A stretch of DNA of 64,000 nucleotides from Chitinophagaceae bacterium (GTDB lineage Bacteria > Bacteroidota > Bacteroidia > Chitinophagales > Chitinophagaceae). Numbering within the stretch: position 1 is the first letter of the stretch; each line of letters starts with the position of its first letter. The stretch lies in the NCBI GenBank assembly GCA_947454235.1, contig CANGIY010000007.1:1-64000 (forward strand), in the 5' to 3' direction. Under the pieces are notes generated by a model. It ran no database searches. It worked only from the letters and a program-made list of their open reading frames with translations, and was not told the origin of the DNA. Shown here one piece after another: positions 44,130 to 53,331 of the stretch. Position numbers and translations under genes: made by a program.

Positions 44130-44429
44130 CTAATAGTCGATAGTTGCCTGTATCTCTCTTTCAATCAATGCTTCAGCTTGCGGGCGCAATTCATCGAAGG
44201 TGCCTTTTTTTACGCCATACTTACCTTTGAAATGGATAATCATAGCACACTGTTCAGCCTGCGTTTCAGAGTGGCCGCAAATATCTACCAGTGATTCGAT
44301 GACCCAATCAAAAGTATTTACGTCATCATTCCAAACAATGAGATTGTGCATTTTTTCTGTACGCACTTCATTCTCAACTAATTCCTCCGTCTCCCATTGT
44401 GTACTGTTCAAAAAAGCGCTGTTGTTCAT
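44130..44429 (-). CDS. clpS: ATP-dependent Clp protease adaptor ClpS
   Basis: From the ATG at 44429 the protein is 99 residues. The ClpS core shows NLIVWNDDVNTFDWVIESLVDICGHSETQAEQ (NDD-T pattern that contacts N-degrons), then AMIIHFKGKYGVKKG. It hands N-end-rule substrates to ClpA/C. The frame extends 12 codons upstream, but the -7 box overlaps that extension and ends 5 nt before this ATG. Confidence 0.93.
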   Translation of the reverse strand: MNNSAFLNSTQWETEELVENEVRTEKMHNLIVWNDDVNTFDWVIESLVDICGHSETQAEQCAMIIHFKGKYGVKKGTFDELRPQAEALIEREIQATIDY

Positions 44430-44434
44430 GCAAA

Positions 44435-44442
44435 CAAAAATA
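44435..44442 (-). promoter_or_regulatory. -7 box TATTTTTG for clpS, leaderless start
   Basis: On the minus strand the box ends 5 nt before the ATG at 44429. Confidence 0.55.
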
Positions 44443-44627
44443 AGAACAAACAAAATACAACTCATTTTGGAGTGGTAACTTTTTTTTCACAGTGATGTTC
44501 ATTTGTCAATAGGGGTATTTTAAAAGGTATTTGGCGTTTTTCCACAATAATTTGACTGTTGTAAGTGTTCAATTTTCAATTATTGCGCTATCTTGGCGAA
44601 TTATTCTAAAACAAAACTGATTGAATT

Positions 44628-46208
44628 ATGTCAAATTCAAACGAAGAACTGACAGGGGCGGAGCTAGATATGCCTTTTGACCCATCTGAGAGCAAAGGTG
44701 GACACCCGGCAGGGTTGTATGTGCTTTTTGCGACTGAGTTCTGGGAACGTTTCAGCTACTACGGTATGAGGGCAATTTTTGCCTTGTTCATGGGTAAAAT
44801 GTTGTTGTTGGACAAAGCGCTCTCTAGTAATATTTATGGTAGTTATACCGGCTTGGTTTATCTAACTCCACTTATTGGTGGTTATGTTGCCGACCGTTAT
44901 TGGGGTAACAGAAAATCAATATTTGTTGGTGGGTTTTTAATGGCGGTTGGTCAGTTCCTGATGTTCATGTCAGGAACGTTTGCGCACAATGCAGATAAAG
45001 GTTTAGCAACGTCGTTGATGTGGGGAGGTTTAACCTTCCTTATTGTGGGTAACGGTTTCTTTAAGCCCAATATATCGACCATGGTAGGGCAGTTGTATCA
45101 TGATAAAGATGCAAGAAAAGATGCTGCATACACCATATTCTATATGGGTATCAATGCAGGTGCCTTCCTTGCTCCTTTCGTATGCGGCACGCTGGGTGAA
45201 AAAGTTGATTATAAATGGGGTTTCCTTGCAGCTTGTATAGGTATGCTCATATCTCTGGTGCTTTTCTATTATTTCAAAGATAAGTACATCGTTGGTCCAA
45301 CCGGCAAACCTCTGGGTGTTGGTCCTAATAAGGTAGCGACAAGTGCCGACGAAAAGCAATCTGGTAGCGGGTTTAGCCAAAACCAATTGGTTATCTTAAT
45401 TGGTGGTATCTCTGTAATGTTTAGCTTGTTGCACTTTGTTGCAGGTGTAGATATCTGGGGTTCATTGATTTACGGTATGACGTTGGTAGGTCCAATTACA
45501 ATCATCACTGATGGTTCATTGACTAAGACTGAAAAAGACCGTTTGTGGGTAATTATCCTCATCATGATTTTCGTAATCTTCTTCTGGATGTGTTTCGAGC
45601 AAGCGGGTGTTTCTTTGACATTCTTTGCTGAAGAACAAACTGACAGACACATTTTTGGAACTGAGATGCCGGCAAGTTATTTCCAAAGCTTTAATGCAGG
45701 TTTCATCATTATTCTGGCTCCAATTATCAGTTGGGTTTGGACTACACTGGCGAAAAAAGGCATTACTGTTGCTGCTCCATTTAAGCAATCGCTCGGTTTG
45801 GCGTTCTTGTCAATTGGCTTCCTTTACATCGCATTTGGTTCAACAAATATTCCGGCTACAGGTGCAAGTATTATGTTCCTCACTGGTTTGTATTTCTTAC
45901 ATACAATTGGTGAATTGTGTTTGAGCCCTATTGGTCTTTCAATGGTAAACAAATTAACGCCTGCTCGTTTTACTTCATTAATGATGGGTATTTGGTTCCT
46001 TGCAATTGCAACGGGTAACAAGCTTGCAGGTTTCATGAGCTCACTTTACCCTGATCCAAAATCAACAGAAAAAGCACATTTGTTCAGCTATCAGATTACC
46101 GACCTTCATGCATACTTTATGCTGTTTGTTGGTTTCTCAGGCGCAGCGGCAATTGCTTTGTTCATTTTGAGCCGCAAACTTCAGAAAATGATGCACGGTG
46201 TAGCGTAA
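44628..46208 (+). CDS. POT-family proton-coupled oligopeptide transporter
   Basis: The 526-residue polytopic protein has the POT start FATEFWERFSYYGMRAIFALFM (ExxER-like motif), GGYVADRYWGNRKSIF, and the PTR2 signature segment GNGFFKPNISTMVGQLY. About 12-14 membrane segments. It imports di- and tripeptides with protons across the inner membrane. Weak -7-like TATCTTGG at 44589-44596. A strong terminator follows. Confidence 0.93.
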   Translation: MSNSNEELTGAELDMPFDPSESKGGHPAGLYVLFATEFWERFSYYGMRAIFALFMGKMLLLDKALSSNIYGSYTGLVYLTPLIGGYVADRYWGNRKSIFVGGFLMAVGQFLMFMSGTFAHNADKGLATSLMWGGLTFLIVGNGFFKPNISTMVGQLYHDKDARKDAAYTIFYMGINAGAFLAPFVCGTLGEKVDYKWGFLAACIGMLISLVLFYYFKDKYIVGPTGKPLGVGPNKVATSADEKQSGSGFSQNQLVILIGGISVMFSLLHFVAGVDIWGSLIYGMTLVGPITIITDGSLTKTEKDRLWVIILIMIFVIFFWMCFEQAGVSLTFFAEEQTDRHIFGTEMPASYFQSFNAGFIIILAPIISWVWTTLAKKGITVAAPFKQSLGLAFLSIGFLYIAFGSTNIPATGASIMFLTGLYFLHTIGELCLSPIGLSMVNKLTPARFTSLMMGIWFLAIATGNKLAGFMSSLYPDPKSTEKAHLFSYQITDLHAYFMLFVGFSGAAAIALFILSRKLQKMMHGVA

Positions 46209-46230
46209 TAGCCACTAGGTATAATATTGC

Positions 46231-46262
46231 AAAAGGCAGCTTTCGGGCTGCCTTTTGTATTT
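46231..46262. terminator. Bidirectional intrinsic terminator
   Basis: AAAAGGCAGC (46231-46240) and GCTGCCTTTT (46247-46256) pair perfectly between two convergent genes. Confidence 0.85.
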
Positions 46263-46283
46263 TTTATTGGTAGATGATTTGTG

Positions 46284-46565
46284 TTATTTGACGATGATTT
46301 CATCGACAACGCGGTCGTTAAAATACTCGTTGATGTTTTTGCGAAGGTTTTCTTTGCCGAGTTGTAGCTCCATTTTTAGTGCGGCGACGTCGGTTGAAAC
46401 GGTGAGGGTTTTATTGAAGAGCATTACATTACGGGTATAGCGGGCAACAGTTTTACCCGCAATAGTTTCCCATTCCGACTTTACCCTGATCGCATATACC
46501 TTAGATTTCCAGTTAGAACGCTCGAGCAATAAATTCAGTGCTTCACCTACAGAATACTGACCCAT
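46284..46565 (-). CDS. DUF721 (DciA-like) protein
   Basis: This 93-residue basic protein has the DUF721 pattern VGEALNLLLERSNW, VKSEWETIAGKTVARYTRNVMLFNKTLTV and AALKMELQLGKENLRKNINEYF. The wider family includes DciA, which helps load the replicative helicase DnaB. The short Bacteroidota form is less studied. A TAAATTTG box 4 nt before the ATG suggests a leaderless message. Confidence 0.85.
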   Translation of the reverse strand: MGQYSVGEALNLLLERSNWKSKVYAIRVKSEWETIAGKTVARYTRNVMLFNKTLTVSTDVAALKMELQLGKENLRKNINEYFNDRVVDEIIVK

Positions 46566-46569
46566 AGCA

Positions 46570-46577
46570 CAAATTTA
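46570..46577 (-). promoter_or_regulatory. -7 box TAAATTTG for the DUF721 gene, leaderless start
   Basis: On the minus strand the box ends 4 nt before the ATG at 46565. Confidence 0.55.
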
Positions 46578-46639
46578 GGCTTTTTATTGTTGTGGGTTGT
46601 TTTAGGATAAATTAAATAGCCTGATTTCCTCTCCCTACT

Positions 46640-46647
46640 TATCTTTG
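46640..46647 (+). promoter_or_regulatory. -7 box TATCTTTG for the serine dehydratase gene
   Basis: TATCTTTG matches TAnnTTTG and is 32 nt before the preferred TTG start. Confidence 0.55.
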
Positions 46648-46679
46648 GTGACTTTTTGTTTTATAGAAAATTCACAGCA

Positions 46680-48104
46680 TTGAAAAGAGAAAGTATCTCT
46701 GTATTCGATATATTTAAGATAGGAATTGGTCCGTCTAGTTCACATACTTTAGGTCCATGGCGTGCAGCACAACGATTCACACAGAGCATCGAACCCCGAA
46801 TGGCAGCCGGAATTACAGAAGTAAGAGTGCTTTTGTATGGTTCATTGGCGAAGACGGGAAAAGGGCATGGCACCGATGTGGCGGTTATTCTCGGTCTCAA
46901 CGGCGACGACCCTGTAACCTTTGATGTCAATAAAATCCAATCGACAATTGACCATATTTCAGCAACTGCGCTCATTCGCCTGGGTGGGAAAATGAATGTA
47001 CCGTTTAGCCCTGAAAGAGATGTAGTTTTTCTGTTTGACGAAAGCCTTCCGTATCATCCCAATGCACTTACATTCCTATGTACATTCGCAAATGGAGAGA
47101 CAATAGCCGAAACTTACTATTCAATAGGTGGCGGTTTTGTTGTGAAAGAGGGCGAGGATTTGGGTGCTGATGCGCATGCTCATTTGCCTTATCCCATTGA
47201 ACTTGCTGAAGACTTGCAGGCAGCCGCCGATAAAACAGGTATGTCGATTTCGGAGATAGTGCTTGAAAACGAGCGTACATGGAGAAGTGATGAAGAAACA
47301 TTTGCAGGGGTGCTTAAAATATGGGGTGTGATGCGAGATTGTACCTACCGAGGAAGCCATATTGAAGGCATTTTGCCGGGAGGATTGAATGTCGTTAGGC
47401 GTGCCGCACTTTTAAATAAAAGACTCACAGGTGGAAAGCCATACAGCAATCATACTGAATGGATTGATTTGATTCGCACCGGAGGTGCCAACTTTCCATA
47501 TATTCTCGATTGGGTAAGTTGTTTTGCATTGGCTGTGAACGAAGAGAATGCTTCTTTCAGTAGGGTAGTAACAGCACCTACCAATGGTGCAGCCGGAGTT
47601 GTGCCTGCTGTACTGCATTATTATATTGCTTTTTGCGATGGGTTTTCCGACGAAAAAATCATCAAGTTTTTACTTACAGCATCTGAGATTGGCAGTATCT
47701 TTAAAAAAGGAGCAACACTTTCGGCGGCTATGGGCGGTTGTCAGGCTGAAATTGGCGTTTCATCTTCAATGGCTGCAGCCGCATTGTGTGAAGCGTTGGG
47801 TGGCACAGTTAAGCAGTGTCTGATGGCGGCTGAAATTGCAATGGAACACCATCTGGGGCTTACTTGCGACCCTGTAGCGGGCTTGGTGCAAGTGCCATGT
47901 ATTGAGCGCAATACCATGGGGGCAATCAAGGCAATCACTGCGACACAACTCGCACTACAGGGCAATCCGGGTACTGCAAAAATTTCGCTCGATCAGGTAG
48001 TCAACACCATGTGGAAGACTGCACTAGATATGGACCATAAGTATAAAGAGACAGCCGAGGGCGGACTTGCAGTACAATTGCCGCTTAGTTTGAGCGATTG
48101 TTAA
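46680..48104 (+). CDS. sdaA: L-serine ammonia-lyase (iron-sulfur type)
   Basis: The protein is about 474 residues and joins the beta part ([23 protein letters not shown] at the N-terminus) and the alpha part in one chain. Cluster-binding Cys are seen in [17 protein letters not shown] and [14 protein letters not shown]. It deaminates L-serine to pyruvate. There is no ATG near the conserved start. TTG at 46680 gives [10 protein letters not shown]; a further in-frame TTG at 46656 would lie almost at the expected transcription start. The exact start is uncertain. Confidence 0.9.
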   Translation: MKRESISVFDIFKIGIGPSSSHTLGPWRAAQRFTQSIEPRMAAGITEVRVLLYGSLAKTGKGHGTDVAVILGLNGDDPVTFDVNKIQSTIDHISATALIRLGGKMNVPFSPERDVVFLFDESLPYHPNALTFLCTFANGETIAETYYSIGGGFVVKEGEDLGADAHAHLPYPIELAEDLQAAADKTGMSISEIVLENERTWRSDEETFAGVLKIWGVMRDCTYRGSHIEGILPGGLNVVRRAALLNKRLTGGKPYSNHTEWIDLIRTGGANFPYILDWVSCFALAVNEENASFSRVVTAPTNGAAGVVPAVLHYYIAFCDGFSDEKIIKFLLTASEIGSIFKKGATLSAAMGGCQAEIGVSSSMAAAALCEALGGTVKQCLMAAEIAMEHHLGLTCDPVAGLVQVPCIERNTMGAIKAITATQLALQGNPGTAKISLDQVVNTMWKTALDMDHKYKETAEGGLAVQLPLSLSDC

Positions 48105-48140
48105 TTCTTCACGAGTTCATTTTTCGCAGTATTGTCTGTT

Positions 48141-48300
48141 AGGAACGTTGAATCAGTAAATTGTAACAAATTGCGCAGTTATTTGTCTCTTTTGCAAGGC
48201 GAAAAATCTGCCAATAGTGGGCTATTTAAAGACTTTTTCAACAAAGCAAAAATGGGAAAGAACAAGTAAGATGGTATATTTTATTTATTCATCGTTCCTT
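48141..48300. mobile_element. 160-bp MITE-like element, copy 1
   Basis: It starts AGGAACGTTGAAT and ends ATTCATCGTTCCTT, imperfect terminal inverted repeats of about 13 bp. The interior (for example GCAAGGCGAAAAATCTGCCA) is nearly identical to copy 2 at 53105-53264, and both copies are 160 bp. TA lies next to both ends. It carries no ORF. Confidence 0.7.
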
Positions 48301-48316
48301 ACTCAAAGGGATAATG

Positions 48317-48324
48317 TACTTTTG
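48317..48324 (+). promoter_or_regulatory. -7 box TACTTTTG
   Basis: TACTTTTG lies 17 nt past the MITE-like element and 37 nt before the ATG at 48362. The end of the element would provide the -33 region. Confidence 0.5.
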
Positions 48325-48361
48325 GGCATTCGTTGCATTCTTTTTTTTGCTGCGTAATCCA

Positions 48362-50437
48362 ATGGATTTATTTATAAAACGGCTTTTTATATTGCTTTCA
48401 TTTGTTGTGTTTGCTACTACAACACATGGGCAGGTTGCACCCATTGTTGGGGTATCAGAGGTATGCGTTGGGGCAACAGCCACATTTACTAATGCGTCTT
48501 TGGGTGGTGTGTGGACTGTATCAAATGGCAATGCTACAATCAGTTCGGGTGGAGTGGTGACAGGCGTTCATGCAGGGGTTGATACTATTTTTTATATGGT
48601 ATCAGATACAACAACCACCAATTCAATAGCCACGAAGGTCATCACGATTTTGCCATTGCCTTATGCTGGTGTTATTTCCGGTGAATCAAATGTGTGTGTG
48701 ACCCGCCCGGTAACACTCTCATCTTCAGTCTCACGAGGCACATGGGGTATAGACGGTGCAGGAGTTTTTTTAGCATCAATTGATACCTTGGGTCGTGTAA
48801 GAGCATCAATGGCGGGAAACATTACCGTATTATACATGGTTTCCAATAGCTGTGGAATAGATACTGCATCGTTCAATATGCACTTATTTCAAACACCAAT
48901 CGCAGGGTTGGTAGGCTCAGTGAGTGACATTTGTGTTGATGCTTCTGCCACATTGTTTTCTACCGACACTGGAGGCAAGTGGTATTCATCTGATACTTCA
49001 ATTGTGCACGTTGATTCATTGAGTGGTCTCATCAACGCCCGTCGTATTGGTACAGTATTTATTCGATATTCGGTAACTAACTATTGTGGAACCGCATCGG
49101 CTTTTGATACCATTACTGTGCACAATTACCCGGTTTTATCCCATTCATTGACACCTCCGGCTGTATGTTCAGGGACTCCTTTTAGTTTTAGTACTTCTTC
49201 GTCACCCGCTGGGGCTGAAGTGTATTGGTCGAGAGATACGATGGCGGGAATTGCAAATGCCGCAGTTGCAAGAGCAAGTGGCGACATCAATGAAACGCTG
49301 ATAAGCGATAACCATATAACCGATACGGTAATTTATACGGTGCATCTTAGTCAGTTTGGTTGCTCAAATACGCAACAGGTAAAAGTGGCAATAAAGCCTA
49401 GTCCTTCTCTGGTTTTAGCAACGACACTTTGGAGTTGTTCAGGTGCTGAGTTTAAATATATATTGGCATCAGATGTTGCCGGAACTGAGTTTTCATGGTT
49501 CCGAAATACAGTTGTTGGTGTGATTCCCGCTACTGGAAGTGGAGTAAATGTCGTCTTTGAAACGCTACAAGATACCCTTGGTACTCCTGTTGTGGTTACG
49601 TATCAGGTGCATTTAAATGCAGCAGGTTGTACGGCTGATCAGTCGTTCAACGTTACAGTTGAACCACCTCCTCCGTCGCCAATGCACATTGTGGCTATCA
49701 CAAATACATGGAACTGCAACCATTCTCGCTATCGTAATTTCGGTGCTGATTCATTACCACCTGCCGATATCGATATTTCGTGGTCGGCAAATGGTGCAGA
49801 CATTTGGGCGCAAGGTTCTAATAAGCAATACACGCTTGTCAATTTTAATACACCGGGGTATCCCATCATTTACTTAAATACTCACAAAGCGGGAGCCAAA
49901 TGTTCAAGCATTGATTCTTTTGTTGCCGCTGTAGGAGATGTAGAAAGTGAAACACCTGTAGTGCATTTCAATCAGCACAGTTTCATCACCGATTCTGGTT
50001 TGTTTTCTTACCAGTGGGGCTACGAAGACAAGTACACGCTGAAACCTACCATAATTGCAGGCGCTACGAGTAACCGATATGAAATCTCAAACCCTGATTT
50101 GACCAATAAATTATACTGGGTAGTCACAGAGCATTTGTGGTGTAAGAACAAGTCTTATTTTAATGCTCCGGCATCTGTAATAAGCGTAAATGCCGAAGCG
50201 ACGGGTTTGAGCATTTTCCCTAACCCTAATAGTGGTGCTTTCAATGTGCAAATTGAAGGAAAGAGAGGTGAAGCGGCAAATATTCAAGTAATAGATATTA
50301 CCGGTAGGGTACTGTTGAAGCGGAACTGCAGTGTTGACGAAACAACTGAAATTGACACAGGTCTTGGACAGGGCATTTATATTGCGCAGGTACTTATAGG
50401 CGGACGGGTGTTGAGGCATTATTTTCAAGTGCAATAA
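48362..50437 (+). CDS. Large secreted Ser/Thr-rich protein with T9SS sorting domain
   Basis: From the ATG at 48362 the protein is 691 residues: signal peptide (MDLFIKRLFILLSFVVFATTTHG), several Ig/BIG-2-like beta repeats (about 25-540; recurring ICVGASATF/SVSDICVDASATL and ITVLYMVSNSCG units with paired Cys) and a C-terminal sorting domain (about 615-691; LSIFPNPNSGAFNVQIEG, GQGIYIAQVLIGG). It is probably displayed on or released from the surface as an adhesin-like protein. The upstream in-frame ATG at 48314 overlaps the -7 box and is rejected. Confidence 0.85.
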   Translation: MDLFIKRLFILLSFVVFATTTHGQVAPIVGVSEVCVGATATFTNASLGGVWTVSNGNATISSGGVVTGVHAGVDTIFYMVSDTTTTNSIATKVITILPLPYAGVISGESNVCVTRPVTLSSSVSRGTWGIDGAGVFLASIDTLGRVRASMAGNITVLYMVSNSCGIDTASFNMHLFQTPIAGLVGSVSDICVDASATLFSTDTGGKWYSSDTSIVHVDSLSGLINARRIGTVFIRYSVTNYCGTASAFDTITVHNYPVLSHSLTPPAVCSGTPFSFSTSSSPAGAEVYWSRDTMAGIANAAVARASGDINETLISDNHITDTVIYTVHLSQFGCSNTQQVKVAIKPSPSLVLATTLWSCSGAEFKYILASDVAGTEFSWFRNTVVGVIPATGSGVNVVFETLQDTLGTPVVVTYQVHLNAAGCTADQSFNVTVEPPPPSPMHIVAITNTWNCNHSRYRNFGADSLPPADIDISWSANGADIWAQGSNKQYTLVNFNTPGYPIIYLNTHKAGAKCSSIDSFVAAVGDVESETPVVHFNQHSFITDSGLFSYQWGYEDKYTLKPTIIAGATSNRYEISNPDLTNKLYWVVTEHLWCKNKSYFNAPASVISVNAEATGLSIFPNPNSGAFNVQIEGKRGEAANIQVIDITGRVLLKRNCSVDETTEIDTGLGQGIYIAQVLIGGRVLRHYFQVQ

Positions 50438-50455
50438 ATTCAGGGGGCATAAACA

Positions 50456-51538
50456 ATGGCTAAACTGGCATTAATACGTGGGCTATGGAAAATAATGCTG
50501 CTCGTGTTGGTGCTTTGTTTTTTCAATTATTGGGGGGCAGGTTTCCATTGGTGGATTACAATTGCCTATCCCTTTTTTCAAAGTATCAGGTGCTGGGTTT
50601 TTGATTTTATTCCGTTTTCGCTCGGCGATTTATTCTATATTTTACTTGGGTTGGTATTGTTGGTGGGGCTGCTTGTGGCTTTGTACCCTGTTGCGCTGAT
50701 TCACAGGTATAAGCAAAAGGCTTTTGTGCGGTTGGGGGTATTTATGTTCGTTGTAGCATCTTCAGGTATATCGTTTTACATCTATTTTTTGTTGAGTTGG
50801 GGTGGGCATTACTACCGTGAACCAATTGGTAAAACATGGGGACTCGATACTTCCTTGAAAGTCAATCTTGCAGTATTTGAACGTGATATCATAGCTCAAA
50901 TCAATACACTACAGCCGTTTTATAGAAGTTATGGCATTGATAGAATCAATGAGGTATCATTGAAAAATTACGAAGCTTTTACCGACTGTAAATTCAATTT
51001 TAAGGGGCATGCCATCAAGTCATCGCTTTTCGGTAGTTATGTCGATAAAATGGGCATCGAAGGTTATTTCAATCCGTTTACCGGCGAAGGGCAGATAGGT
51101 AAACTAGTGCCCACAAGTATTTTACCTTTCGTGATATCACACGAAATTGCACATAAAGCAGGCATTGCCCGTGAGGGTGATGCAAACCTGGTGGCGTATG
51201 CTATATGTACACAATCAGACAGTACATTCAGGTATTCGGCAGCAATGGACTTGTTATTGTACGTAAGGCGTAGGTTTTCATGGGTTGATTCAACGGCTGA
51301 ATCAAAGCTTTTTGCGCAGCTAAACACATATAGTCGCCGCCAACTAGATACCATTTACAAGTACTTCGACCTGAGCAAAAATGCTGCAAGCGATGCGGGA
51401 AGAGAGATGTATGACGATTACTTGAAACTACAGCAACAAAAAGAAGGCATAAGAAGCTACGGCAACATAGTAGCCGATGCCTGGCGGCTTGAATTGCGCC
51501 GAAAGAAGATAGGCGTAGAACGCGTTAAATTGTTTTGA
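50456..51538 (+). CDS. DUF3810 membrane protein with HExxH motif
   Basis: The 360-residue protein has three hydrophobic segments in the first 110 residues. An extracytoplasmic domain follows with KMGIEGYFNPFTGEGQI and SHEIAHKAGIAREGDANLVAYA; HEIAH is a zinc-metallopeptidase HExxH with a distal Glu. This is DUF3810, common in Bacteroidota and of unknown function; proteolysis is inferred from the motif. It starts 18 nt after the T9SS protein gene. Confidence 0.85.
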   Translation: MAKLALIRGLWKIMLLVLVLCFFNYWGAGFHWWITIAYPFFQSIRCWVFDFIPFSLGDLFYILLGLVLLVGLLVALYPVALIHRYKQKAFVRLGVFMFVVASSGISFYIYFLLSWGGHYYREPIGKTWGLDTSLKVNLAVFERDIIAQINTLQPFYRSYGIDRINEVSLKNYEAFTDCKFNFKGHAIKSSLFGSYVDKMGIEGYFNPFTGEGQIGKLVPTSILPFVISHEIAHKAGIAREGDANLVAYAICTQSDSTFRYSAAMDLLLYVRRRFSWVDSTAESKLFAQLNTYSRRQLDTIYKYFDLSKNAASDAGREMYDDYLKLQQQKEGIRSYGNIVADAWRLELRRKKIGVERVKLF

Positions 51539-51543
51539 TTCTA

Positions 51544-52257
51544 CTACTTTTCTATCAATTCGTTTTCGTCCTTTTTGTAAGTTTTTTTCTTTTTCAGGAA
51601 GTAACCTGCTTTGAGGCAAATGTATCGGTTTTTGTCAATTTCAGTGGCTGCACCGTGGTCTGAATAACCTATGTAATAATCAACGGCTACTGTGACTCCT
51701 TTTTTAGTTTCAATCCCAGCCGAAAGCAGTAGACCAAAATCAAACAACAACCAGGAACCGCTACCAGAAGCGAGTGAGATTGTTTCAGTATGGTCAAACG
51801 GAACTTTACCTGTTACACCTTGTGCATGTTGCCACATTGTTCCTGCCAGCATTTCCTGAAATTGCGCGCCTGCTCCTATGTACATTCTGTTGCCGGTTGA
51901 TGCCCCCGATTTGAACACCAGTTGTAACGGTGCCTGAATATAATACAGCCTTATTTTTTGCTCGCTCGATGCATTGAGGGTATCGCTGTTGCTGAAACTG
52001 AAATCTCTGTTGTGCCCCATTGTGTGCAACCCCAATCCCGATTGGACGTAGATGTGGCGATTGAACGCATATTGCCCTGCAACCCCAACGCCAAAAGAAA
52101 AAATGGGCGACTGTGATGCGGAAGTAAAACCCAGCACCGGAGCAAATTTCATATTGCTGCCACCTAATTGCAAGGTGGGTCCCCAGTCGAGTTTTGATTG
52201 CGCGAAGGCTGAAGTACTGCAAGTACCCAAAAACAAAGCCAATATTAAATGTCGCAT
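51544..52257 (-). CDS. Outer-membrane beta-barrel protein (PorT-like)
   Basis: The 237-residue product has a signal peptide (MRHLILALFLGTCSTSAFAQ) and alternating strands such as FSFGVGVAGQYAFNRHIYVQSGLGLHT and IQAPLQLVFKSGA, typical of the outer-membrane barrel group that includes PorT. Its ATG lies inside the end of the aminotransferase gene (13-nt overlap), suggesting coupling, although the functions seem unrelated. Confidence 0.75.
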   Translation of the reverse strand: MRHLILALFLGTCSTSAFAQSKLDWGPTLQLGGSNMKFAPVLGFTSASQSPIFSFGVGVAGQYAFNRHIYVQSGLGLHTMGHNRDFSFSNSDTLNASSEQKIRLYYIQAPLQLVFKSGASTGNRMYIGAGAQFQEMLAGTMWQHAQGVTGKVPFDHTETISLASGSGSWLLFDFGLLLSAGIETKKGVTVAVDYYIGYSDHGAATEIDKNRYICLKAGYFLKKKKTYKKDENELIEK

Positions 52258-53072
52258 AGATGTCTTAATTGCCGCGTGATTGATGATGAGTAGTGAGTGT
52301 TATCAATTGACCGCACCCATTTTATACCCCTGAGCGCATTCGTCAAAAAAACTTCATCGGCCTCTATAAGTGCCTGTATTGAAAGTGATTGTTCCTGAAT
52401 TTCGGGGACGGTGTTTAGAATATGTTTGCGCATAACTCCTGCAATGCAGCCCTCACTTAAGGGCGGGGTAAAAATGTTTTTATCCCTTACCCAAAATATA
52501 TTGGCAATGGTGCTTTCGATAATGTTTCCGGTTGTGTTAAGCATCAAGGCGTCATTCAATTTATTTTGTTTTGCCCATTGTGCAGCCATTACGTAATTGA
52601 TGGCGTTACAGGATTTTAGGTTTGAAAAGCGGTCTAATCCCTTAGGGTAATTATGAGCGATACCAACAACGAGTCCGTTTTCATTGAATTCGATAGCGGC
52701 GGGTTCAAGTTCAAAGCACTCTATTATAAAATTGCCCTGCGTGGTTGCGGGGTCGAAAACACCACCCCCTGCACCGTATACTTGTAGTCTTACACGGCAA
52801 AGATTGTTTTGTTTGTTTTTTTCGATGGTGCGCCTCAGTTCGTGTTCAAAGTTGGCGTTGTTTGCAAGCGATTTAGGTGTTGAAATACCAAGTTGCGCTA
52901 AACCATTAACCAGCCTTTTAAAATGTAGTTGAAGTAAAGGGAAATCCCCTGTTTTAAACAAAATAGTCTCGAAAATACCATAGCCATACCTGAAAGCGCT
53001 GTTGTCTATGGGTGTTCTTGCAACATCAAGTTGCACCAGCTTTCCGTTTATGTTGACGTAAGGACAAGTCAT
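52245..53072 (-). CDS. Class IV aminotransferase (PabC/BCAT-like)
   Basis: From the ATG at 53072 the protein is 275 residues with the fold-type IV pattern RYGYGIFETILF, the PLP-binding Lys region RFSNLKSCNAINYVMAAQ, LMLNTTGNIIESTIANIFWV and GCIAGVMRKHIL. The best guess is aminodeoxychorismate lyase (folate pathway); branched-chain or D-amino-acid transaminase remains possible. The frame extends 16 codons into the adjacent MITE-like element; the shorter start is favoured by a -7 box 6 nt before it. Confidence 0.85.
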   Translation of the reverse strand: MTCPYVNINGKLVQLDVARTPIDNSAFRYGYGIFETILFKTGDFPLLQLHFKRLVNGLAQLGISTPKSLANNANFEHELRRTIEKNKQNNLCRVRLQVYGAGGGVFDPATTQGNFIIECFELEPAAIEFNENGLVVGIAHNYPKGLDRFSNLKSCNAINYVMAAQWAKQNKLNDALMLNTTGNIIESTIANIFWVRDKNIFTPPLSEGCIAGVMRKHILNTVPEIQEQSLSIQALIEADEVFLTNALRGIKWVRSIDNTHYSSSITRQLRHLCDI

Positions 53073-53078
53073 GTTCAA

Positions 53079-53086
53079 CAAAAATA
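53079..53086 (-). promoter_or_regulatory. -7 box TATTTTTG for the class IV aminotransferase gene
   Basis: On the minus strand the box ends 6 nt before the ATG at 53072; its -33 region falls in the end of the MITE-like element. Confidence 0.5.
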
Positions 53087-53104
53087 GCGTGAATAAAAGA
53101 ACAT

Positions 53105-53264
53105 AGGAACGTTGAATCAATAAAGTGTATCAAATTGAGCAGTTATTTGTCTTTTTTGCAAGGCGAAAAATCTGCCAATAGTGGACTATTTAAAGACTTT
53201 TTCAACATAGCACAAATGGGAAAGAACAAGTAAGATGGTATACTTTATTTATTCATCGTTCCTT
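53105..53264. mobile_element. 160-bp MITE-like element, copy 2
   Basis: Same ends (AGGAACGTTGAAT...ATTCATCGTTCCTT) and length as 48141-48300, same orientation, with scattered base changes. It lies between divergent pabC-like and lpxD genes, near both -7 boxes. Confidence 0.7.
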
Positions 53265-53306
53265 AGCATGTTAAAAAGCAGATTCAACAGGTAGCTGTCA
53301 TTTGTT

Positions 53307-53314
53307 TATTTTTG
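53307..53314 (+). promoter_or_regulatory. -7 box TATTTTTG for lpxD
   Basis: TATTTTTG matches TAnnTTTG, 17 nt before the lpxD ATG. Confidence 0.6.
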
Positions 53315-53331
53315 CAAAAAATTGAGTCTGA

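Noticed and set aside
52245-53120. Longer start of the class IV aminotransferase gene at 53120
   Set aside because: The extra 16 codons cross the -7 box and enter the MITE-like element; the conserved protein starts at 53072.
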